From Marchantia polymorpha subsp. ruderalis (Eukaryota > Streptophyta > Marchantiopsida > Marchantiales > Marchantiaceae), in the NCBI GenBank assembly GCA_037833965.1, contig AP031358.1, forward strand, positions 15,694,001 to 15,758,000: a stretch of DNA of 64,000 nucleotides, in the 5' to 3' direction. The translations under genes were made by a program, and so were the position numbers. Below the pieces are notes generated by a model. It worked only from the letters and a program-made list of their open reading frames with translations. It was not told the DNA's origin and ran no database searches. Shown piece by piece: positions 8,332 to 20,604 of the stretch (the first letter of the stretch is position 1; the number at the start of each line of letters is the position of its first letter).

Positions 8332-9691
8332 TGCGTTGCCTGCACACACAAACGTTCTCCCTTTCGCTCGCTCTCTCACAATCGCCACTGCGCGTCGGCC
8401 GCTCAAGCACTGACTGCTCACTCTCTCTGCGCTCAAGCTCAAGATCGCTACTCGCAATTCTCTCCAAGGTCTGCCAAGATCCTTGCGCAACTCGTCTCCG
8501 CACTCTCTGCTCTCACTGCAGGTCGCTCCGCTCTTGCGCGTAATCTTGGAAACTGGAAATCGCAAAATCAAGAATGAGAGAATGAGACTGGAGCGCAGTC
8601 TTTTCTTCTCCGATTTCAAGAACGTCCAACGTTCTTACTGGTTACAACGTACGCAGCCGGCTATACGGCTTAACGGTTCGCCCTTTGCATGCGCGAATTC
8701 ACGTCTCCGCACTGCGCGCATTCGCATGCGTAAATGTTGAATTCTCCCGCCGCCGCCACCTTCCGGACTCGAGTCCGCTGCAGGGTATACGTCGGCCCTG
8801 TTGTCTTTTCCTAACCCGTCCCTCATCGGAGGCGTGTCGCCGCTGGTGCGTTCATTATCCGTCGGCGCCTTGCTGGAGGCGCACATCTAGTCGGAGCGAA
8901 TTACGCCGGCGCGCAGTCGTGCCGCTTATTTTGTCCTTTATGCCTCGTCCGTTGCTGCCGGCGCATATCCGCCAGCGCAACTCATGCCAGCGCATCCGGC
9001 CGTCAGCGCCACGTCGGAGGCGTACATCCGACCGGCGCTTTCCTTCCATGAACAGCCGCCAAAGGCGCTTCCGACTCTGAGTTGGTTTCCTCCTATGAGC
9101 GCGTGATTCCGCCGAAGGCGCATCGCCGAGGGCGTACGGGAATCCTTTCTGGCTGTGAACCCTAGCGCGAACGGCGCATGTCCGGCTCCGAGTTTTCCGA
9201 CGCTCATAACTTCTCCGTCCCTGATTCATCTCCGACGCTCTTGGGCTTGTTAGAACAAGCGTCTCGAGCTCTTTCTAATGCGACTTCAACCAACTGGATC
9301 TACCGTGTATCCCGATCGTTATGAAGGTTTTCCCTTTCCGCGCTAGCGGCGCTTCGCCGAAGGCGCACTCATGGTCGGACGCCTTTAGAGGTCCGGGCCC
9401 TTCTCCTGACGTCTTTAGCAAAACCTCCTCCTGAGGTGTCTGCGCCGGAAGCGTAGCTTCCTTATACGCTGGAGGCGCGTGAGTAGAGACACCTCAGAAA
9501 AGGAGCTTTTGCTGAAGGCGCCGAAGACATTGGCGTTGGTACATCCGACTACGTGAGTCTTCGTGTCCTCGTGACGATCTCATCAATCCACTCTATTTAA
9601 CGTACCCTTTTCTAACTACAAACACTGCTTCGGTACTAGTTTTTTAAAATTTTTTAAATTCTGCAAAAAAAACAAAAAGTGTGTTACCAGA

Positions 9692-12600
9692 GATGTCATC
9701 CTTGGAATGCCATGGATAGAACATTATAATCCGAAGGTAGATTGGAGAAGAAAAGTGATTACAAGTAGTGGATGGAAGATCTATGGAGATAGAATTAGAT
9801 CTCAGAATAGGAATTTACCCCTCTTTGTGATGGGTACAGCATCCATTTCTAGAGATGATGTTTGTTTCCTTGGACTTATAAGAGATATTGGGTCCACGGA
9901 CAAACCTTACATCCCGGAGTCCTTGAACGACATTTTTATGGAGTATAAAGATGTTTTTCCAGATGATCTACCTGCAGGATTACCACCAAAGAGGCGAGTT
10001 GATCACAAGATTGAGGTGATACCTGGAAGTACACCAACTTGCAAAGCTCCATATCGTTTGGCTCCAAACGAATTGGAAGAATGCAAAGCTCAAGTGGAGG
10101 AGATGTTGAGCAAGGGATTCATTCAGCCAAGTGTTTCACCTTATGGAGCTCCAGTACTCTTTGTGAAGAAGAAGGATGGATCCATGAAACTATGTATCGA
10201 TTATCGCGGGTTGAATTAGCAAACGGTGAAAAACAAATATCCATTACCTCGTATGGATGATTTGTTTGATCAACTTCAAGGAGCGAAGTACTTCACCAAG
10301 CTAGATTTGAGAAGCGGCTACAATCAAATTCGAATTGCAGATGAAGATGTTCACAAGACAGCTTTTCGTACTAGGTATGGACACTTTGAGTATCTGGTGA
10401 TGCCTTTTGGTCTCACTAATGCACCAGCTACATTCATGGGATTGATGAACGATATCTTTCGCCCTTATCTAGATAAATCTGTCATTGTTTTTCTAGATGA
10501 TATATTGGTGTATAGCAAAACTTTGAGTGATCATAGAAGTCATTTACGAGAGGTACTTCAAGTTTTAAGAGACAATCAATTGTATGCCAAGGCTTCAAAA
10601 TGTGAATTTGGCAAGTCAGAAGTAGATTACTTGGGTCATAGAGTTACAGCTACAGGAATCCAAGTGATGAGTGAGAAGATAAATGCCATTTAGAAATGGA
10701 TAGCACCTGAAGATCAAACTCAATTGAAGAGTTTTCTAGGGCTCACTGGATTCTATCGTAGATTTGTGAAAGGTTTTGCTCGACTAGCTCAGGCCTTGAC
10801 TTCCATGTTAGGGAATGGTCAGAAGTGGAGATGGGGAACAGCTCAAGAGTTAGCTTTTCAAGCATTGAAAGATGCTTTGTTACACGCACCTATTCTCAAG
10901 TGGTATGATCCTAACCGTTCTATCAAGTTGGCCACTGACGCATCAGGTACAACAGTAGGTGGCATACTTCAACAAGAATGGGAGGATGGATGGCATCCAG
11001 TTGCTTTCTATTCTCGAAAGTTGGTGGCGGCGGAACAAAATTATCACACGACAGAACGGGAGGAGTTAGCTATCGTGTTGGCAACCAAACATTGGAAGCA
11101 TTATTTGGGTGATAAGGAGTTTGTGGTGGAGACTGATCATAAACCCTTGGTTTATTTGGAAACTCAGAAGGATCTGTCCAAACGACAAATTCGATGGGTA
11201 GAGTGGCGTCAACGCTTCAACATGAAGATTGTGTACGTGGAGGGAAAGAAGCAACTTGCAGATGCTCTCACACGCATGCCTTGTTTGAATCATGTTGCAG
11301 AAGTGAAAATTCAGGCAGATTGGTGGAGCAAGATGTCACAAGCCACAAAGGAGGATGAAGAGATCACTCGAGCACTACAAACTGGAAAGGCAGAGAAATC
11401 TCGAGGTTTGGCGTTTTACAATCAACGTATATGGATTCCACAAGATCACGATTTGCGCACAATGATTTTGGCAGAAAGTCATGATACAGCCATTGTAGGT
11501 CATGTGGGAGTGGAGAAAACCGTGGAGAGTATACAACGAGTGTACTATTGGCCCAAAATACGTGAGGATGTGGAGTCTTACGTTCGAAGTTGTGTTGCTT
11601 GTCAACAAAACAAGGCAAGTAATCAAAAACCAGCGGGTTTATTACAACCTCTTCCTATTCCCGAACAGCGGTGGGAACATGTCACCATGGATCTTGTATG
11701 TTAGTTACCAAGGACTTCGTTAGGACATGATTCAGTGGTGGTTTTTGTGGACAAATTGAACAAGATGATTCACATCAGGCCAACCACAAAAATAGTAACA
11801 GCTCCACAACTAGCTCAATTGTATCTAGATGCAGTTTTTGTGAATCATGGCTTAAGCAAAGTGTTAATCACGGATAGAGATACTCACTTCACTAGTTTAT
11901 TTTGGAAAACTTTGTTTAGTTTTTTCAAAACAAAACTAGCAATGTCAACGGCCTATCACCCTCAAACTGATGGACAAACTGAGAGGGCAAATAGAATCAT
12001 AGAGGATATGCTACGAGCATTCACATTAGAAGAGCAAGAAGAGTGGGACAACCTTTTGCCACTTGTGGAATTTGCATATAACAATTTTGTTAATGCATCC
12101 ACAAAATTGTCTCCATTTTTTCTTATGTATGGAGCTCATCCGATAACTCCTTCAAGTTTGATGAGACTTCCGAAAGGAGAGGAGTTTTCGACCAAAGTTG
12201 CAGCAGTCAACGAATTCGTGGAGCATATTCACCGAGGACTACATCAGGCCAAGGAGAAGTTGGTGATAGCTCAAAATCGGCAAAAGCAGCATGCCGATGC
12301 TCATCGTAGAGAAGTGATTTTTTAGGTTGGAGATCATGTTTGGTTATCTACAACGAATTTGTCTCTTGTAGGAACACCAAAGTTAAACCCTAGGTTCATT
12401 GGTCCATTTTTGGTTTTGAAGCGTGTTGGTGAAGTGTCATACAAGTTGGAACTTCCGTCACATATGAAAATACATCCAGTATTTCATGTGTCACGATTGC
12501 GAAAACATGTACCACGACCAAAACAATTCACCAACCAACCAGCACCACCTCCTCTTCCAACCTTGATAGCACATCATGAGGAGTTTGAGGTAGAAAAGAT

Positions 12601-12769
12601 ACTCAAGAAACGTATTCGAGGTCATAAATATCCCAAAGTAGAGTATTTGATTCAATGGAAAGGCTATCCATCGTATGAATCAACTTGGGAACCAGCTAAA
12701 AATTTAGCAAATGCACCTTTGATAGTTCAGGAGTTTGAACGTATGTGCAACGAGGACGTTGCATCTTAA
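9692..12769 (+). pseudogene. pol: Chromovirus pol: RT, RNase H, integrase, chromodomain
   Basis: One frame runs from DVILGMPW (9692) to the TAA at 12767-12769, broken by four TAG codons (10217, 10691, 11702, 12323). Reverse transcriptase: [38 protein letters not shown], and the catalytic FLDDILVYS (Asp codons 10496-10501). RNase H: LATDASGTTVGGIL, HYLGDKEFVVETDHKPL, ADALTRM. Integrase: HHCC finger (HDTAIVGH...CVACQ), then DDE with MDL, ITDRDTHF and TERAN; the second Asp and the Glu are 35 residues apart. C-terminus: [10 protein letters not shown] and a chromodomain ([12 protein letters not shown]...[19 protein letters not shown], 12580-12755), which in this clade targets insertion to modified histone H3. 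All domains are recognisable, but the copy cannot make a full product. Confidence 0.92.
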
Positions 12770-12782
12770 AAGGAGGGAGGTT
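12767..12782 (+). other. Polypurine tract of chromovirus
   Basis: AAAAGGAGGGAGG followed by TTTG immediately upstream of the 3' LTR; the plus-strand primer site for reverse transcription. It overlaps the pol stop codon. Confidence 0.8.
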
Positions 12783-13201
12783 TGTAACCATCTTTAGTTA
12801 GTTAGAACTAAAGTAGAGGTTACTCTGAATATTGATGTAGATACTTTAGTGTGCACTAGTCATAGCTGCCACGTCAGCGATCCGCGCACTTGGTAGGTAC
12901 AGAGTGGATGTGTTAGTTGACAGTGCCACGTCAGCAATCCGTGTGCTTGTAGGTAAGGATTGAGTGTGTTAGTTAGTGTGTTAGTTGGGTGCGCCACGTC
13001 AGCGATCCGTGTGCTTGTTAGGGTTATCCGCCACGTCATCCATCCACTAGAGTGGTATGGATGGTGGGGATTAGATCTTATCACCTTGTACTTGTTGGTG
13101 AGAGCTATATAAGGGAGAGGAGAACCATTGTTGGTATCTCTCATCTTCAGAGTTTACGTTTCTATCTTCGAGTGAACTTCTCTCTAAACCCTAGTGTTAC
13201 A
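12783..13201 (+). repeat. 3' LTR of chromovirus
   Basis: Nearly identical to 2233-2652 (same TGTAACCATC start, GTGTTACA end, same TATATAAGG box), differing by a few substitutions and a 1-bp indel. It is followed by the target duplication AGAAC. Confidence 0.93.
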
Positions 13202-13206
13202 AGAAC

Positions 13207-13433
13207 AATGTGTGAGAACTTGTTTCATAAATGAAAGAGTGACGATTTTCAATACTTTAGAGTGTTGATGTGTGTGTGTGAGTTAGAATGCTACCTTGAG
13301 TGATTATGTGAGTGAATGTTTGGGCTACGAGTGAGGCTGAATCTTAGTCTTTTAGAACCAAAGCCATCAGATGTAAACTTGAGTGAGAGTCAGCCCGGAG
13401 GTTGTAGACTAATAACACAAAAATAAATTCAAA
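13207..13433. other. Unassigned DNA between chromovirus and its relic
   Basis: No ORF or recognisable match. It includes a short (TG)n run near 13270. It may be the old leader of the decayed element or the host DNA into which the younger chromovirus inserted. Confidence 0.4.
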
Positions 13434-16400
13434 TGCACAGACGTCCTTTCAACAACATGGAGAACACAAAATATCAAAAATGTGATGAAATAGCTTTGAG
13501 AAACAAAAATTGCCTATAAATTTGCCTTGCAATCTTAGGGATTTAAAAAAATAAAGAATAGACAGGATTGACAGAGAACAATGGTTGAAAGTTCACGGAA
13601 GGAGTAAAAAACAAGCTGAACCAATTGTCATTAACGGCATGATAGAACTAAAAAAGGTGCAATTTCTGATTGATATTGAAACAACACAAAACTTTCTATG
13701 AAGTTACATTTGATGTTGATGAAGAACATAAGTGAAGAAATTGAATTGCCAACAAATAAGTTCAGTTAGTAGAAAAATTACTATAGATTGTAGATTTATT
13801 CATAGGTAGATAACAAGAAGAACATTGAATGAAAAATAATTTGTTTATCTCAATATCAATAGAATGTCATTCTAAAAATGACATGGATGGAGCAATATAA
13901 TTTGAAGGTTCATTGGATGAAAAATTTGATAATAAACAGTGGTTAAAAATCTTTGTAGATAGAAATAAATTTTAAATTTTAAATTTAACTTTTTATGATG
14001 CGTAAAGCATCCTTATCAAGATATGATATACACTTTCTAAGATATTAAGTAGCAAAAAAACTTGCAAAGTTTCTTGCTCCAAATTACTTTTGGTTCCAAA
14101 TGAATTGGAAGAATGCAAAAGTTGAATGGAAGAGATTTGAACAAAATATTTATTCAACCAAGTTACTTATCTTATGAAGCTTTGGTAGTGATTATTTGTA
14201 AACAAATATTGTATCTATGAGACTATGCATTGATTATCGGAGATTGAACTAGCAAATAGTAAAAAATAAATATAGATTATTTGTTTGATCAACTTCAAGA
14301 AAAAATACTTCATCAAGCTAGATTTGAGAAGTGGTTACAACCAAAATTGAATTGAAGATGAAGATACACACAAAATTATCTTTTGTACGAAAAATGATCG
14401 TTTTGAGTATTTAGTAATGACTTTTGATCTTTCTAATGCTCCATTTATATTCACAAAATTTATGAACAGAAATTTTTTTTTTTCTCTAGACATATTTGTT
14501 ATTGTCTTTAGAGATTATATTTTTGTATATAACAAAATTTTGAGTGATTCTAGATTTCATTTATGAGAAGTATTTCAAGTTTTGAGAATGATTGAATTGT
14601 ATGCCAAAACTTCAAAATATAAATTTAGCAAATTAAGAGTATATTATTTGGGCCATAGAATTATAGCTAAATAAATTCAAATGATGAATGAGAAGATAGA
14701 AGCCATTAAAAAATGAATTGTACTTGAAAATTAAATTAAGTTAAAGAGTTTTTTTAACACTCACTGGATTTTATCATAAATTTGTGAAAGATTTTGCTTG
14801 TGTAGCTCAAGTCTTCACATTCATGTAAAGAAAAAGTAAAAATGAAAATGGAAAATAGTTCAAGAGTTATTTTTCTTTACATTGAAAGATAATTGGTTTC
14901 ACACAATTATTTTCAAGTGATATGATTCTAATTGTTCAAGTTAACTACTAATGCATCAAGTACAATAATAGAATGACATAATTCAACAAAAATGAGAGCA
15001 TGTCATTGAATTGCTTTTACTTCTCAAAAGTTGGTGGCAATAAAACAAAATTATTACATAATGTAACAAGAGAAATTGTACATTGTGTTGGTAATGTAAC
15101 ACTAGAAACATTACTAGAGTGATAAAAAGTTTGGGCTAAAGACATAATTGGAAATAAACCAATAGTTTTTTTCTAAAAAAACTCTTAATTTTTTTGGAAA
15201 TTCAAAAGTATCTATCTTAACGACAATTTTATTAAACAAAGTAACAAAAACACTTTAATGTGAAGATTTGTACGTGGAAACCAAGAAGCAACTTGCAGAT
15301 GTTTTCACACATATGCCTTGTTTTAATCATTTTGCAGAATTGAAAATTTGAATCTGATTGAAGGTGACAAAGGAGTATGAAAAGATCTCTAAAGAACTAC
15401 AAGTTGGGAAGATCGAGAAGTCTTGAGGTTTGACGTTTTACAATCAACGCATTTGGATTCCACAAGATGAAAAATTTTACACTATGATTTTAGCAGAAAA
15501 GTATGACACAACTAATAGAAGCCACGCAGAAATGGAAAAAACCTTGGAAAGTATACAATGAGTTTATTATTATTCCAGGATACGGGAGTATGTGGAGACT
15601 TACATTCTTAGTTGCGTTGCTTGGCAACATAACAAGACAAGTTATAAAAAATTAGCAGGTATATTACAACCTCTCACTATTCCAAAATAGTATTCAAAAC
15701 ATGTCACCATGGATCTCATATGTGAGTTATAAAGATTTTTGTTAGTAAATGATTCAAAGATATTTTTTGTAGACAAATTGAACAAGATGATTTACATCAA
15801 GCCTATCACAAACAAATAATAGCTCCACAACTAGCTCAATTGTTTATAGATGCGGTTTTACTCAATCATAAATTAGTCAAAGTGTTAATCTTTGATAGAG
15901 ATAATCATTTCACTAGTTTATTTTGAAAAATGCAATTAATTTTTTTTTAAAAAAACTAGCAATATCAATTGTGTATCATTCTTAAACTGATGGGCAAACA
16001 GAGAGAACTAATAGAAAGTATGCCAAGAACATTCATATTAAAAGAGCCAAAATAGTGAAATTTCCTTTTGAATCTTGTGAAATTTGCATATGAAATCTCT
16101 GTTGATGCATTTGTAAAAGAATACCCAATTTTGTTTCATGTATAGTGTTCATTCCATAAATTTTTCAAGTTTGATGAGACTTTTGAAAAGAGAGTAGTTT
16201 CGAACCAAAGTTGCAATAGTGAACAAATTTGTCAAGCATATTTACAGAAAATTACATCCATCCAAGAAAAATTTAACAATAGTCTAAAATTGATAAAAAG
16301 AGTATGCAAATATTCATCTTAGGCAGTCTTTTTTTCTAGTAAAAGACCATGTTTAATTATCAATAATAAATTTTTTCCTTGTAGTAACATCAAAGTTCAA

Positions 16401-16550
16401 CCCTAGGTTCATTGATAGTTAATTGATTCAATAACATATTGATGAAGTGTCATACAAATTGAAACATCCGTCGCTTATGAAAATACATTATATATTATAT
16501 GTGTCACGATTGCAAAAAAATGTATCATGACCAAAACAATTCATCAATTG

Positions 16551-17322
16551 ATCAACACTAGAGCTCCGATCGGTACAAGTCGGATTTGACATTCAACTCA
16601 AATCCGACCCAAAAAATCAGGTCAAACCTGAATCAACCTATGGCGTTCCATGATCATGAACGGATGATCGTGAAAGGACGGCAATGTGACAGAAATGGAA
16701 GTCGCCAGTATTTTCTTGATGAGTAGACGATACGAGAATTTTTTGAAGAGTCAGGTTGACTAGCATAGGTAGCGCAACGCGGTCTACCTAGACGTAGAAG
16801 CGAGCGAGCAAGGGAGCGTGTGCTTGCATCGCATCGAGCGAGGTGCGCAGCAAGTGGGATGAGGAAGAGGAGTGCCAGACACAAGAGAAGGAGGAGAGTT
16901 TCGCAACACGGAGTGGAAGACGATGACAGACCAGCTGGATTTGCAGCTGAGCTCTTATCGCTCGTTACTTTACTCATGTAAACATAATCACTTCGGATAT
17001 CTTCAGTTGTTGTTATCAACAACCTTTGACAATTTACAGCATGCTCTGCTACTGACACTTGAAAAAGCTTTGCGAGGATGCTTTCAAGGTCTCGTCGCTT
17101 CGGTGAATCACCTGATAGCACGCTCTAATCTCTCTGCCTTTTTTTTACAAGAAAGTCAATACTAGAGGTCTTGGATAACAAAACATCATCTTGTTTCAAC
17201 GGCTCCGTCCACCTAGCTTAAATTTTAGATTTCGGGTTGGGTGTAGTCCTTTATCCAAACCCGGATACTATCTGATCTGAACTCGAATTTTACCTAAACC
17301 CGATCGGAGTCATAACCAACAC
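16551..17322. mobile_element. Non-autonomous hAT-like MITE (756 bp)
   Basis: The decayed pol text is interrupted from 16559 to 17314. The ends form short inverted repeats (TAGAGCTCCGATCGG at left; the complement of CCGATCGGAGTCATA at right), matching the hAT pattern YARNG for one end. Flanks ATCAACAC (16551-16558) and ACCAACAC (17315-17322) are an 8-bp duplication with one mismatch, the hAT length. Subterminal ATCCGACCC / AACCCGGAT motifs are also typical of plant hAT MITEs. There is no transposase. The ORF at 16654-17121 (minus) has no recognisable domain. Confidence 0.7.
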
Positions 17323-17561
17323 CAACTCCTCTATCAATCTTGGTAATTTATCATGAGCAATTTGTGGTAGAGAATATACTCAAGAAGCTAATTTGAGGCC
17401 ATGAATATCTCAAAATAAAATATTGGGTTAAATGTAAAGTATATCCATCATATAAATCAACTTAAAAACTAGCTAAAATTTTAAGTAATGCACCGTTGAT
17501 AGTTCAAGGAAATTTAAACAAATGTGCAAAAAGTATGTTGTGTCTTAAAAGTAGTAAGATT

Positions 17562-17965
17562 TGTAACCATCTTTAGTTAGTTGGAACTAAAGTAAATGTT
17601 ATTCACAATCAAAATTTAGTTACATTTATAGTTGTCACGTCAACAATCCATGTACTTGGTAATATGAAAATAAGTCTGCTAGTTGAAAGAGAAACGTCAG
17701 CAATCCATATGCGTATTAAGTAGGACTGAATTTGCTAGTTAGTGTGTTACTTGCAAGTGACGCCTCAGCAAGCCATGTGCTAAATATGTTTATCCACGAT
17801 GTCATCAATCCAATAGGAGTGAATTGGATAAATGAAAGTAGAGCTTGTCTTCATCTATGTGTTTGAAAGATTTATATAATGAAGTATATAAGCACTCTAG
17901 ACATCTTATCTTCTAAGTTGTGTTTCATCTTCAAGTAAACTAGTATCTTGATCTAGAGTGTTACA
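17562..17965 (+). repeat. Decayed 3' LTR of chromovirus relic
   Basis: Starts TGTAACCATCTTTAGTTAG and ends GTGTTACA like the young LTRs, with many substitutions in between. The GCCACGTCAGC motifs have become GTCACGTCAAC, CGTCAGCAATC and similar, largely by C-to-T change. Confidence 0.85.
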
Positions 17966-20127
17966 TAATCTAACAATTATGTTACTACATGTACAAATTA
18001 TAACAAAAAAGCAAAAGCTAAGGATGAGATGATTAAATGATAAATAATATGTTATCAAAAGATTAATTCATATTTAGCACGTTTTGTATCTTGACAAAAT
18101 TTTATCTTTAATGTGAATGTTTACGTTATTGCATGCAATTAGTGATTCATTATAGTGTAAACATATATACTTATCATCATAAAATGAAATAATATGAAAA
18201 TTTTGCTTATAAATTTGACAATATCATCAAATTTTACTTATAATATATATTGATAAATTATGTGTTTTTATTTATCAACCTCACGTAGATGTGTAAGAAA
18301 TTAAGAATGAAATTAAAAATATTATGTGATTTCTAACTTTTTCTTAAATTTTAAAACATGTTATTCAACTTATAACTTGAAATAAATCTTATTGTCTCAA
18401 TTACTTGAAACCAAATCTATACAGATATTTTTTATGATAAAATAATTATTTTTTAAAGCAATCTATCTTATAAAGCTTTTGATTTATAAAATTACTTCAC
18501 TCTAGATTTCAGGTCTTTTTTTCATACCCTAAAATAATAAAAGATTAAGAATATAATCAAGATTTTATTATCAAAAACTCACCATGATAAAACCACATGC
18601 TCTAATATTTTCCAATTGAATTTTTTTTTTGTCTAAAGTTGAAGATTGATGATACAATTGGTTTTCTCAATGTACACATGAACATAGACAATTGCATTTT
18701 ATTCATGATTTTTTATATTCACGTATTGCAGGTTAATAAGTTATGTACTTGAAGATGATTTAATATTTTTCATAAATACTAATATAATTAATTTATCTTT
18801 AATTGAAATAGCATCATATGATGGGACAAAAAAAAATTGCAGATGTTCATGAAGATTATTTTCAGGCTTCTTGTATACAGTGCAAAATCTTTACCTATAT
18901 CTTTAGCCTCTCTTCAATCAGAATCCAACTGTACATGAAAACACATTCACGAGGTATCAACGTATGGGAAACGAGCACAGACGGCATGAAACATATCTAT
19001 ACAGCTCAGAATACAAATTTTATTTTAATAATTAAAATCATGAAGATCTATCGAAATGAATCACACTGGCATAGACTTTGTTCAACATAAATTTTTAGAA
19101 TGCAAATTTTATAATAATAATCAAAAGCATGAAGATCTACCGAAATGAATCACACTGGCATGGATTTTGTTCAACATAAATTTCATGAGCCAAAGCTCAT
19201 AGCCGAAGAGGAATTCAAAGTAACAAAATAAATGTAACATAGATCCTTGAAGCTTCACATGCAAGTAAAGCAACGTCACCACGTCTCAAAAAATTACAAA
19301 ATAGTGACGAAAACAGAAAAGCTGAAAGATCATTGAGAAGCTGTTTTCTAAAAAGAGACAACCACCCGAGACAAAAATATTCTAACCGGGAGGAAAAACA
19401 AGATCCGTACAAGAAACCTTTCAATGGGTAAGAAAGTTACCGTGGAAAGCATGGTAATCTTCAGATAAGTGAATGACAAGCCATGTCCATATGAAAAAAA
19501 AACCAGTGTGCTTAGACTAACCATATTCGTTTGTCTTTAGGCCATCTATATGTATTGAAGTATTATTGAAGAGCACCAAAGAATCTCTCAGACATGAACA
19601 CGTCAGCAATACCGCGTTAGATTACTTCATAAAGGAAGATAACTTCGAGGGGTGAATCAACATTCACCTCTTGAATATATTCTTACTTATGCAAAGAAAC
19701 TTCATTTGAAACAAATTAGTCAATTGAAGATTTAAAATCCAAAAATGTAAGTAGGTAGTAGAGGCAATAGCAGAAAATGAACGGGGATTTCTGTGTATTC
19801 TGCAAATTCTTGTTGATTTTATGTTTACAACATGTCTTTCTCGCTCATATATTTTGAAATATTTCAGTTAAATTTGCTCGGGTTGAATTGAAAAAAAAAT
19901 TCAAAATTCGAGGGAAAGTCTTTCTCCACTTTTTCATGCATCTTATATATTGTCTTGTGGCTGCGTAACAATTGTCTTGAGAATGAATTGGTAATAAAAA
20001 TAGCCAACCGACCTCTCGAAATCTAGTAACGTTGTCATCTTTATTATGCTATATGTCCGTACGGCATTGTATAATTCCCCTGCATGTATGGTGTAATAAT
20101 ATTAAAAATGGAGGAAAAAGGAGGAAA
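17966..20127. other. AT-rich DNA without recognisable genes
   Basis: No long or conserved frame was found on either strand. The 18818-19090 frame overlaps a local tandem duplication and shows no known motif. It probably represents old intergenic DNA. Confidence 0.5.
19009..19186. repeat. Tandem duplication, about 89 bp x2
   Basis: The block starting GAATACAAATTTTATTTTAA (19009) is repeated from 19098 as GAATGCAAATTTTATAATAA. Both contain ATGAAGATCTA(T/C)CGAAATG, then TCACACTGGCAT and TTTGTTCAACATAAATTT, with about a dozen differences. Confidence 0.8.
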
Positions 20128-20171
20128 AACATGTATAAAACATGTATATATATACATGTTTTATACATGTT
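20128..20171. repeat. 44-bp perfect palindrome, AT-rich
   Basis: The sequence from 20128 to 20171 equals its own reverse complement. It is built from ACATGTATAAAACATG arms around a TATATATA centre. It could extrude as a cruciform or be folded RNA; no target duplications were identified around it. Confidence 0.85.
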
Positions 20172-20604
20172 ATGTAGATTCATGTTACATGCATAGAGAA
20201 TCGTGAGGATGAGAATTGTAGGATAGGATGAATCAGACGCCATGAGAAGCAGCTCTGAACTCAATTTATATTGTCACAGAACATGTCAAGCGAGGTTTAT
20301 TATTACGCTTTTGGAACACGCTGGTTCAACGTGCTTTCCGAAAAGCACAAGCAAGAAGAATTGCATTTCCGGCCAAAATAGAAACAAATGACCTGTATAG
20401 AAGAATAGAGAGTGTTTTTCTGGTGTAAGGAAGGAATGCCTCTAACTAGAGATCGCAAGAATGGAATGGAAGTACAATCAATCAATAAGAAGGTACACAT
20501 AGATTAAAAACAATTCATATAATAGACGATCAGATATTGAAGCTTACGGAGTTATCCGTTTTAGCTTTTAGAACAATGGCCGAAAGCTCTTGGCAATACT
20601 CTTT

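Larger units (their letters stand above)
4830..9689 (-). mobile_element. Giant U3-ORF LTR, copy b (complete, 4.86 kb)
   Basis: On the minus strand the LTR starts TGGTAACACAC at 9689 and ends GGTTATTACA at 4830, the standard TG...CA. U3 is about 3.95 kb and carries a long ORF (5776-8331, open upstream to 8619). After it come TATAAAG (5736-5742), a small hairpin and about 0.9 kb of R/U5 with a (CA)n tract (plus strand 5046-5070). It is followed by a primer site, so it was the 5' LTR of a full element. Right flank GAGAT has no partner on the left because the 3' LTR and interior were deleted. It sits in the pol gene of the chromovirus. Confidence 0.88.
2228..13206 (+). mobile_element. Ty3/gypsy chromovirus, full length but decayed, split by LTR copy b
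   Basis: The element spans 2233-13201 and is flanked by the 5-bp target duplication AGAAC (2228-2232 and 13202-13206). Two LTRs of about 420 bp start TGTAACCATC and end GTGTTACA. A primer site for initiator-Met tRNA follows the 5' LTR and a purine tract precedes the 3' LTR. The order gag, protease, reverse transcriptase, RNase H, integrase, chromodomain is that of a chromovirus. Pol is interrupted at 4788/9690 by a giant LTR. Apart from that insertion the pol frame is continuous, broken only by in-frame TAG codons, so the copy is dead but fairly young: its two LTRs differ at only a few positions. Confidence 0.93.
13434..17965 (+). mobile_element. Ancient decayed copy of the same chromovirus (5'-truncated)
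   Basis: From ACGTCCTTTCAACAACATGG (compare 4357-4376) to the 3' LTR relic the text follows the younger element in order: protease (AACACAAAACTTTCTATG), RT (GATCAACTTCAAG, AAGCTAGATTTGAGAAG), RNase H, integrase (CATGTCACCATGGATCTCATA), chromodomain and LTR. It is riddled with stops and indels and is visibly more AT-rich than the younger copy, mostly C-to-T and G-to-A changes. It has no giant-LTR insertion, so it preserves the pre-insertion pol text at 13860-13890, which fixes the insertion site of copy b. The 5' LTR and most of gag are missing. A MITE interrupts it at 16559. Confidence 0.85.

Noticed and set aside
8332..8619. 96-codon N-terminal extension of the copy b ORF
   Set aside because: Copy a carries frame-breaking indels here although the ORF below is intact, and the segment does not align well with the other subfamily; left out of the chosen CDS.
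4830..9689. Giant repeats as DNA transposons or Helitrons rather than LTRs
   Set aside because: The TG...CA ends, 5-bp target duplication, TATA-R-U5 layout, and adjoining tRNA primer site with gag all favour LTRs.
16654..17121. 155-codon minus-strand frame inside the hAT-like MITE
   Set aside because: No transposase motif (no BED finger or hATC region); the element is too short to be autonomous.
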